Source: Candidatus Poribacteria bacterium
Lineage (GTDB): Bacteria > Poribacteria > WGA-4E > WGA-3G
Direction: 5' to 3'
NCBI GenBank assembly: GCA_012267415.1
Contig: JAAXGN010000015.1
Coordinates: forward strand, 62,001-126,000
DNA: 64,000 nucleotides
Position 1 is the stretch's first letter, and each line of letters opens with the position of its first letter. Shown here in pieces: positions 58,541 to 64,000 of the stretch. Made by a program: the position numbers and the translations under genes. The notes under the pieces are model-generated. The model ran no database searches. It was not told the DNA's origin and was given only the letters and a program-made list of their open reading frames with translations.

Positions 58541-59311
58541 ATGAAGCAATATATTGTTATCCTAATCATCTCCACAATGCTGTTATCTTGTCAATCAAAA
58601 GAAGCCAAAACTTTCATGGATAAACATCAGAAATATCCTCGTGTCCGCACAGCTATGTTAGAAAAAGACGGTTTACTCCGCAAACGGTTTGAAAACAAGG
58701 GACTTATATATCCACCTCAGAATCTGTTTATCCGAGTTTTCAAACAGGAAAAGGTCTTAGAAGTTTGGACTTCATCGGGATCAGAGGGCACCTACAAAAA
58801 GGTCTACGACTACCCAATCTGCCGCACATCGGGAAAATTAGGTCCAAAAAGACGGGAAGGTGATTTGCAGATTCCGGAAGGCTTCTATTATATTGACAGG
58901 TTTAACCCCAAAAGCAATTTCTATCTCTCGCTTGGAATCAATTATCCAAACCGTTCTGATCAGATTTTGGGTCAAAAAGGTAATTTAGGTGGAGATATAT
59001 TCCTGCATGGTGGGTGTGCTACCATCGGGTGTGTCCCAATCACCGATGAATATATCAAGGAGGTATACCTGTTAGCGGTGCATGCAAAGTCTAACGGACA
59101 GATGAAAATACCTGTCCATATTTTTCCATCAAGATTAGATAAGTTCACGTTGTCACAGTTGATGAAAAAGTCTAACACGGATGCAAACTTGGTTGGATTC
59201 TGGGAAAATCTACAGATTGGATTTCAGTGGTTTGAAAAGCACCGCAACTTACCAGAAATCTCAGTAAATTCAGATGGCACATATCAGTTCTCAGATGGTA
59301 CATCACAATAA
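58541..59311 (+). CDS. Lipoprotein L,D-transpeptidase (YkuD domain)
   Basis: 256 residues from the ATG at 58541. An N-terminal hydrophobic segment ends in lipobox L-L-S-C, so the protein should be lipidated. The YkuD motif H-G-G-C-A-T-I-G-C is at 156-164 with catalytic Cys 164, preceded by I-P-E-G-F-Y-Y-I-D and followed by a small charged C-terminal region. Such enzymes cross-link peptidoglycan or attach lipoproteins. The gene starts 13 bp after rluD and probably shares its transcript. Confidence 0.9.
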   Translation: MKQYIVILIISTMLLSCQSKEAKTFMDKHQKYPRVRTAMLEKDGLLRKRFENKGLIYPPQNLFIRVFKQEKVLEVWTSSGSEGTYKKVYDYPICRTSGKLGPKRREGDLQIPEGFYYIDRFNPKSNFYLSLGINYPNRSDQILGQKGNLGGDIFLHGGCATIGCVPITDEYIKEVYLLAVHAKSNGQMKIPVHIFPSRLDKFTLSQLMKKSNTDANLVGFWENLQIGFQWFEKHRNLPEISVNSDGTYQFSDGTSQ

Positions 59312-59355
59312 CGAAAAGAGAACTAAATATTTTTCAAACTTAGAGGAGATAGATT

Positions 59356-60342
59356 GTGGAATATGTTAATTTTGGTAAAGCAGGTGTTAAAGTTAGTCCA
59401 CTGGCGTTGGGATTAGGCTTAAGGGGACAACCTGACGAAAACGCTGCACAACGGTTGATTGAACACGCCATTCATAACGGCATCAACCTGATTGATTGCG
59501 CGAATATTTACGGTCCGATGGATGACCGTGCCAATATCGGTCGTTCAGAGGCGATTCTCGGGAAAGCAATCAAAGGGAAACGAGATGATGTGGTGATTAC
59601 ATCCAAAGTCTGTAGTCATATCGGACAAGGACCAAACGATTACGGGTTATCGCGATACCATATCATGCGAGAGATAGACCGTTCACTGACACGTCTCGGC
59701 ACTGACCACATAGATGTCTATCTGATTCATGTTACAGATGACACAACGCCACAAGAGGAGACAATCCGTGCGTTAGATGATCTGGTGCGTTCTGGTAAAG
59801 TGCGTTACCTTGGCTGTTGTAATCATCAGGCGTGGCAGGTTTGTAAAGCACTCTGGATTGCTGATAGTATCAATGCAACACCTTATATGTGCGTTCAAAA
59901 TATGTATAACCTACTCAATAGAGATTTGGAGACAGAGATGTTTGGATTGGTGCGTGAGGAAGGACTCGGCGTGATGTGTTATAGTCCGCTTTCTGTCGGG
60001 TTATTGAGTGGTTTTTATTCACCTGATGAACCGCCACCTGCTGGATCGCTTTGGGAAAGACGTTATCCAGAAGAATATGAACGTAGGATGCGTGGGGCGA
60101 CCGGAAAAGTAATTGCTACACTTAAAAGATTAGCAGACGCGTTAGGAAAAACACCTGCACAACTTGCAGTGGCATGGGTGGTATCGCATCCCGAAGTCAC
60201 CGTTGCTATCAGTGGAAGCGACACGATTGAACAACTGGATGACACACTCGGTGGTGTCGGGTGGGAATTAGATGCGGCTGTTCGGGATGAGTTGGATGCG
60301 GTGTCGCTATCATTTGTGCGGTTGACTGCACCACCATTTTAA
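59356..60342 (+). CDS. Aldo/keto reductase
   Basis: 328 residues from a GTG with GAGGAG nine bases upstream. Tetrad positions: D near 47 in N-L-I-D-C-A-N-I-Y-G (Tyr near 52), K near 84 in I-T-S-K-V-C, H near 125 in Y-L-I-H-V-T. A C-terminal R-L-A-D-A-L-G-K-T-P-A-Q-L-A-V-A-W-V-V pattern is typical of the AKR11/AKR13 group. It converges on the exchanger gene with a four-base overlap. Cytosolic NADPH-dependent reduction of a carbonyl is expected. Confidence 0.92.
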   Translation: MEYVNFGKAGVKVSPLALGLGLRGQPDENAAQRLIEHAIHNGINLIDCANIYGPMDDRANIGRSEAILGKAIKGKRDDVVITSKVCSHIGQGPNDYGLSRYHIMREIDRSLTRLGTDHIDVYLIHVTDDTTPQEETIRALDDLVRSGKVRYLGCCNHQAWQVCKALWIADSINATPYMCVQNMYNLLNRDLETEMFGLVREEGLGVMCYSPLSVGLLSGFYSPDEPPPAGSLWERRYPEEYERRMRGATGKVIATLKRLADALGKTPAQLAVAWVVSHPEVTVAISGSDTIEQLDDTLGGVGWELDAAVRDELDAVSLSFVRLTAPPF

Positions 60343-61367
60343 TGTATATCTATAGAAAAGATATAACTGAGAATTGTCACCAGAATATAGGTAGCAACCA
60401 ATACCACCCCAAAAGGACGTTTCAATTGGCTTCCCGATACGAAAATCCCAATACGGAATACGATCAAAATAAACACCATCGCTGGGAACAGGAACTGGAA
60501 AAATTTACCGGATGCTTGTAAACCGGATGGTGTGGCTGCAGCTGAAACACCAGCAACAAAAAGAACATTCAAGATATCCGCACCGATGATGTTGCCAACG
60601 GCTAATTCCCCATGCCCGCGCCTGATAGCTGTGATTGCTGTTACAAGTTCCGGCAATGAGGTGCCAAACGCGACCAACGTTGCCGCAATGATCTCCTCTG
60701 GTACGTTAAACCTAATTGCCAGCGTCTTCACAGTGGGAATAAGGATTTGTGCAGAAACAACAACTATTGCTATTGACCCAATAAGTTTAAGTAGTGTGAG
60801 AACCGTGTTTGATTTTTTATGTTCCGTTTCTTCATCAGGTTCGGAAGTGGATTTTATTGCACTAGCCCAACGTATAGACTGCCACACATATAATCCCAAT
60901 AGAACAATAAAAGCGAATCCTATGTATTGATGTAACGTGCCACCTTCACTAAACACTTTTGCTGGCGAAGACCACGGAAAACAGGCTAATACCATCAATA
61001 TACCCGCACTAACCTGAACATTAGACAACCGTGATGCTAATTCTCTATTGAACGATAGTGGTGCAATCAGTGAAGCCAGACCTAAAATCAGTCCTGTATC
61101 ACATATAATTGATCCGACAGCGTTTCCGAGTGCCAGTTCCGGTTCACCTTGTATAGCAGAGAGTACGGAGACCGCTGCTTCCGGCGTTGTTGTGCCGATA
61201 CTAACAATCGTCGCCCCGATAACTGCTTTTCCTAATCCCCATTGTGTTGAGAGAGTTACGGCTTCATCTACCAGCCAATCTGCGCCTTTGCTGAGTGTAT
61301 AAAGCATGATAAGCAGAAGGACAACACTCGGTAATCCTCCTATAAGATGTTCAATCCATTGTTCCAT
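60339..61367 (-). CDS. CaCA-family sodium/calcium-type cation exchanger
   Basis: 342 residues with about ten hydrophobic helices. The two inverted alpha repeats of the family are clear: G-T-T-T-P-E-A-A-V-S-V near 57-67 and G-T-S-L-P-E-L-V-T-A-I near 239-249, each continuing in a G-N-x-x-G-[SA]-x-x-x-[DN] helix. It moves Ca2+ (or another cation) against Na+ or H+ in the inner membrane. The intervening charged segment S-E-P-D-E-E-T-E-H-K-K is shorter than in eukaryotic NCX. It may provide calcium homeostasis for the many calcium-binding surface proteins here. Confidence 0.9.
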   Translation of the reverse strand: MEQWIEHLIGGLPSVVLLLIMLYTLSKGADWLVDEAVTLSTQWGLGKAVIGATIVSIGTTTPEAAVSVLSAIQGEPELALGNAVGSIICDTGLILGLASLIAPLSFNRELASRLSNVQVSAGILMVLACFPWSSPAKVFSEGGTLHQYIGFAFIVLLGLYVWQSIRWASAIKSTSEPDEETEHKKSNTVLTLLKLIGSIAIVVVSAQILIPTVKTLAIRFNVPEEIIAATLVAFGTSLPELVTAITAIRRGHGELAVGNIIGADILNVLFVAGVSAAATPSGLQASGKFFQFLFPAMVFILIVFRIGIFVSGSQLKRPFGVVLVATYILVTILSYIFSIDIH

Positions 61368-61570
61368 TCGTTGTTAATTTCCTTCCCATCTGATATTTTT
61401 GTATACATAGATTATCACAGATGGGTAGTAGAGTCAAATGAATTGGATGAGTCGTGTCTTGTGGAGTTTTGGTTACGCATCTGTTACGTCAATAAGATTT
61501 GACAAAAAAGTGATGTTTTGGTAGTATTTATATATAATGAAAGTTGAATGCCTCAAAAAACCAATTACCA

Positions 61571-62548
61571 ATGCTCAAAAGTTTCCGATTCACCCGATAC
61601 CGCTTCACCTACACCGCTCAAGAACCGCTGATAATGCCGACCTATAAAGGCAACGTCTTCCGCAGCAGATTTGGATATATCCTACGTTATATTGCCTGCA
61701 TCGGCGATGAAAACGAGTGTGAAAAAACCTGTCAACATCCCAATAAATGTGTCTACTCCAGATGCTTTGAAACACTAGTACCAGAAGACAGTCATATCTT
61801 ACGTGGTCAACCTTATGCCCCGCATCCGTTTATCCTGCAACCGCTACGCACAGCAAAATTGGACTATGCACCAGGGGATACGTTCACTTGCGATATGACA
61901 CTCATCGGCGATGCTATCAATATATTGCCATGGGTTGTGCTAACCTTTCATGAGATGGGAAAGAGACGTATCGGTCTACAAGGTAGACGTGGACAGTGCC
62001 GACTTGAGAAGGTTGAGAGTCTGTCGGCGTATAGACAGGATCAAACAGAGACAATTTTCACCGCAGAAACCGAGATGTTGACTGGTGAAGGATTGATCCT
62101 TAAACTTGACGATGTAATGCAAGCAGCACCTCACAGCGCGAATGAGATTGAACTGGCGTTTCTCACACCGACCAGTATTAAGGTAGATGGAAAGTGGACG
62201 CATCATCTAACGTTTGAACATCTCATCCGTAATCTGCTACGACGTATCCGTTTCCTGAGTTATTTTCATTGTGGCGAGGATTTGGATGTGGATGCTCATG
62301 GTTTAATTAAGGCTTCTGCTGATGTTAAGCATGTTTCTCGTCTGAATTGGCTCAGAAAGGATCGGTACTCTTACCGTGCGGAGAAGTCCGTTCCGATGGG
62401 TGGATTTGTCGGGAAAATCCATTTTTCGGGGGAATTAGAACCGTTCTTGCCGTTCATCTATCTTGGTGAGTATTTGCATATCGGACATCATACGGCATTC
62501 GGGTTTGGACAGTATCGTATCATCTCTACATCTATTGACCAACCTTGA
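61571..62548 (+). CDS. cas6: CRISPR-associated endoribonuclease Cas6, orphan
   Basis: 325 residues from the ATG at 61571; a TTG at 61544 is an alternative. The N-terminal ferredoxin-like half (Y-R-F-T-Y-T-A-Q-E-P-L, R-F-G-Y-I-L-R-Y) includes a four-cysteine patch C-E-K-T-C-Q-H-P-N-K-C, and the C-terminal half ends with the Cas6 glycine-rich signature G-H-H-T-A-F-G-F-G-Q-Y-R-I. Cas6 cleaves repeat RNA to mature crRNAs. No repeat array and no other cas gene is present in the window, so it is either an orphan or its partners lie beyond 64000. It is convergent with the small membrane protein, overlapping by 17 bases. Confidence 0.8.
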   Translation: MLKSFRFTRYRFTYTAQEPLIMPTYKGNVFRSRFGYILRYIACIGDENECEKTCQHPNKCVYSRCFETLVPEDSHILRGQPYAPHPFILQPLRTAKLDYAPGDTFTCDMTLIGDAINILPWVVLTFHEMGKRRIGLQGRRGQCRLEKVESLSAYRQDQTETIFTAETEMLTGEGLILKLDDVMQAAPHSANEIELAFLTPTSIKVDGKWTHHLTFEHLIRNLLRRIRFLSYFHCGEDLDVDAHGLIKASADVKHVSRLNWLRKDRYSYRAEKSVPMGGFVGKIHFSGELEPFLPFIYLGEYLHIGHHTAFGFGQYRIISTSIDQP

Positions 62549-62777
62549 AAAGATTTTCAAACCAATTAAATATCTCTGCTTTCGTAACAATTCCGAGACA
62601 GAGCAGAATGACAAAGATAATAGAGACCCATAAGAGAAGACGTACTGCACGTTTGGTAATACATAAGATGAGGACTATGGCGAACCTGGCGGTAATTATC
62701 AAAAATAGTGGGAGCTGAGTAATTCTGGCATAACGACTTCCGTACAATACGTGACAGGAATCAAACTTAATCAGCAT
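62532..62777 (-). CDS. Small membrane protein, 81 aa
   Basis: Two hydrophobic helices (about 22-38 and 45-65) and a basic start. The ATG at 62777 overlaps the stop of the ankyrin protein by 11 bases, which suggests coupled translation with it. No family recognised; similar small proteins often accompany surface or ankyrin-type modules. Confidence 0.6.
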   Translation of the reverse strand: MLIKFDSCHVLYGSRYARITQLPLFLIITARFAIVLILCITKRAVRLLLWVSIIFVILLCLGIVTKAEIFNWFENLFKVGQ

Positions 62778-63599
62778 GACCCCGTAGTATATCGACTATT
62801 TGCTTTTCGCGATTATCCTCCGCACTTTGTAAGGCAGTTTTTCCTTCTACATTCTCAATATTGACATCCGCACCCCCATGTAACAATATTGATATGATTG
62901 ATATGGTAGTTTTAAGATCTTTCTTCTCGCCAAAAATTGCACGCATCCATTTCTGATCAATATATCTAACATATTCGGTTCACTGTGCAGTACTGCCCTG
63001 TGTAACGGTGTTTTAAAATCGCAGTCCTTTATGTTGACGTGTGCGCCGTGTTGTATCAATTGTTTTACGATAGGATAGGCATCACGGTGGTAAGCTGCAG
63101 AATGTAATGGTGTTAATTTAAAGCGATCTGTAACATTTATCTCAGCTCCATTTTCTATTAATAGTTCGGCAGTCTTCTGTGCATTAGATTCTGTTGCTAT
63201 GTGCAAGGGTGTTTTTTGTGCATACTTACTTTTTATGTTTATCTTTGTGCCATGCTGTATGAGTATTCTTGCTATTTCATGTCCATCGGCATGTTTTGCT
63301 GCATAGTGCAATGGCGTTTCCCCCCAACTATCCTGGGCATTTAAATCCGCTCCGTTTTCTATCAGACGATTTATCACCTCGTGTGCATTTTTATCTATGG
63401 CAACGTGTAATGGAATTCTATTTCCATAAGTTATTAAGTTAACATCTTCTCCGCTTACAATAAGTCTATCAATTTCCTCATGTGCGTTTTCTTCTATGGC
63501 TTGTAGTAAAGGTGATTCGGGTTTCCGAATTCTTCGCTTGCTTCTCCGATTTCTTTGTCTTCTATTTCTGGGATTGGCAACTGCATTTTGATCGTTCAT
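62767..63599 (-). CDS. Ankyrin-repeat protein with an apparent frameshift
   Basis: Start at 63599 after AAAGGAGAC (six bases). After a basic N-terminal patch (N-R-R-Q-R-N-R-R-S-K-R-R), about six ankyrin repeats follow, with N-A-Q-D-S-W-G-E-T-P-L-H-Y and T-P-L-H-I-A-T-E-S-N. The frame shifts near 62940-62955 after L-D-I-L-I-R-N-G-C; a downstream frame then continues R-A-I-F-G-E-K-K-D-L-K and D-V-N-I-E-N-V-E-G-K-T-A to the stop at 62767-62769. Either a sequencing error or a real single-base change is possible. The protein probably mediates protein-protein contacts. Confidence 0.7.
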
Positions 63600-63609
63600 T
63601 GTGTCTCCT

Positions 63610-64000
63610 TTATTCTTCAAGGACAATTATTCTACCCACATCTTCAATATTTGGTGCGTGTCCACGTTTCTGTGCCCACCATCTCTGCGATACGACACTA
63701 AACCTTGTTGCGTTTGAATATTCGTCCACATTTATCAAGAACACTATATAATCGCTTGACCACGCAAATATCGGTGCGCCTTCGGGTGGATCGTATTCAT
63801 TTTCACTGTGACAGAGATAGCAGTTCAAACACGAGACACTTGAGAACCGTCTTAGGAGTCGGAGCGGAATACTGTAACCGATTATATTTTTGTCGAATCT
63901 CTCCGTTTCAGGTGTTATGTGTTCAGCGAACAGTTGGTGAAATCGGTCCGCGAGTGTTGGTAAGCGTTTATCGTGACAGTCGTTTGTTTGTGGATTATTC
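63610..64000 (-). CDS. Unidentified protein, C-terminal part (runs off window end)
   Basis: The frame is open from 64000 to a stop at 63610, giving at least 130 residues. The N-terminal side continues beyond the window. It includes H-D-K-R-L-P-T-L-A-D-R-F-H-Q-L-F-A-E-H-I and a cysteine pair N-C-Y-L-C-H-S-E-N-E followed by an F-A-W-S-S-D-Y-I-V-F stretch. An internal ATG at 63828 would give a 72-residue product but conservation of the frame upstream favours a longer one. It ends 11 bases before the ankyrin gene's start and is probably in the same operon. Confidence 0.55.
   Translation of the reverse strand, partial: NNPQTNDCHDKRLPTLADRFHQLFAEHITPETERFDKNIIGYSIPLRLLRRFSSVSCLNCYLCHSENEYDPPEGAPIFAWSSDYIVFLINVDEYSNATRFSVVSQRWWAQKRGHAPNIEDVGRIIVLEE

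Overview
The window looks like a chromosomal segment of an uncultured, secretion-rich bacterium of the Poribacteria/Planctomycetes kind. This is an inference from gene content, not from a marker gene. It rests on many small families typical of such genomes: Gfo/Idh/MocA oxidoreductase, enolase-superfamily enzyme, two ThuA-like proteins, SUMF1-like lectin, phytanoyl-CoA dioxygenase, sugar-phosphate epimerase, LamG and HAF-repeat secreted proteins, and CRTAC1 and other FG-GAP proteins. Coding density is moderate. Many short palindromic or MITE-like elements sit between genes.

Layout. 1-7.6 kb: sugar and acid metabolism, an FG-GAP/ASPIC protein, a CorA transporter and a lipoprotein. 7.6-10.7 kb: a decayed transposon scrap, small membrane proteins, a SUMF1-like protein and a secreted beta-sandwich protein. 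10.8-13.7 kb (minus): a HigBA-like toxin-antitoxin pair, then a tRNA(CAU)-tilS-hpt cluster behind one consensus promoter. 14-21 kb: ferritin-like protein, XylF, a CsgG/FlgT-like lipid-envelope protein, LamG, two tandem serine hydrolases and ThuA. 21-31.4 kb: aldose epimerase, a PepSY-like protein, a giant subtilase, a lipid kinase and a two-VWA membrane protein. 31.4-38.6 kb: five secreted proteins that share a C-terminal tail, four with perfect or near-perfect sigma70 promoters. 38.7-41.8 kb: an RmlB-like dehydratase, an Anabaena-sensory-rhodopsin-transducer-like protein, Doc and TPR. 41.8-48.2 kb is an accessory island: a decayed IS3 element, a DUF2971 protein, a DNA methyltransferase-HNH fusion, a lipoprotein, and a second, truncated copy of the TPR-doc segment, punctuated by five copies of a 22-bp motif. 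48.2-57.2 kb: epimerase, PhyH, Ro60/Rsr with its RNA, HAF and LamG proteins. 57.5-64 kb: RluA-type synthase, L,D-transpeptidase, aldo/keto reductase, a CaCA exchanger, an orphan cas6 and a frameshifted ankyrin protein.

Two observations stand out. First, directly upstream of the Ro60 homologue (rsr, 50110-51756) lies an independent minus-strand transcription unit (about 51873-52081). It has a TTGACA-N17-TAGAAT promoter, a U-tract terminator, and a fold in which T arm and 3' acceptor strand precede the 5' acceptor strand and D arm, the acceptor stem being closed by a 17-nt loop. This is the architecture of a bacterial Y RNA (YrlA-type tRNA mimic), so the locus encodes a Ro60-Y RNA ribonucleoprotein. 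Second, eight secreted proteins with unrelated folds end in the same 12-16 residue tail, consensus V-[ED]-[PA]-x-x-[KR]-L-T-T-x-W-[GA]-x-[IL]-[KR], with no membrane helix. This is a candidate undescribed C-terminal sorting or anchoring tag. Two other large secreted proteins carry a FlgD/type-A-like beta-sandwich C-terminus instead.

Mobile DNA can be reconstructed in detail. A 154-bp element with TA duplications is nested inside another repeat whose empty site exists at 37.4 kb. A 334-bp element with long inverted ends and a 9-bp target duplication becomes visible when the two TPR-doc copies are compared. A truncated copy of the higB promoter and start lies 46 kb from the intact operon.
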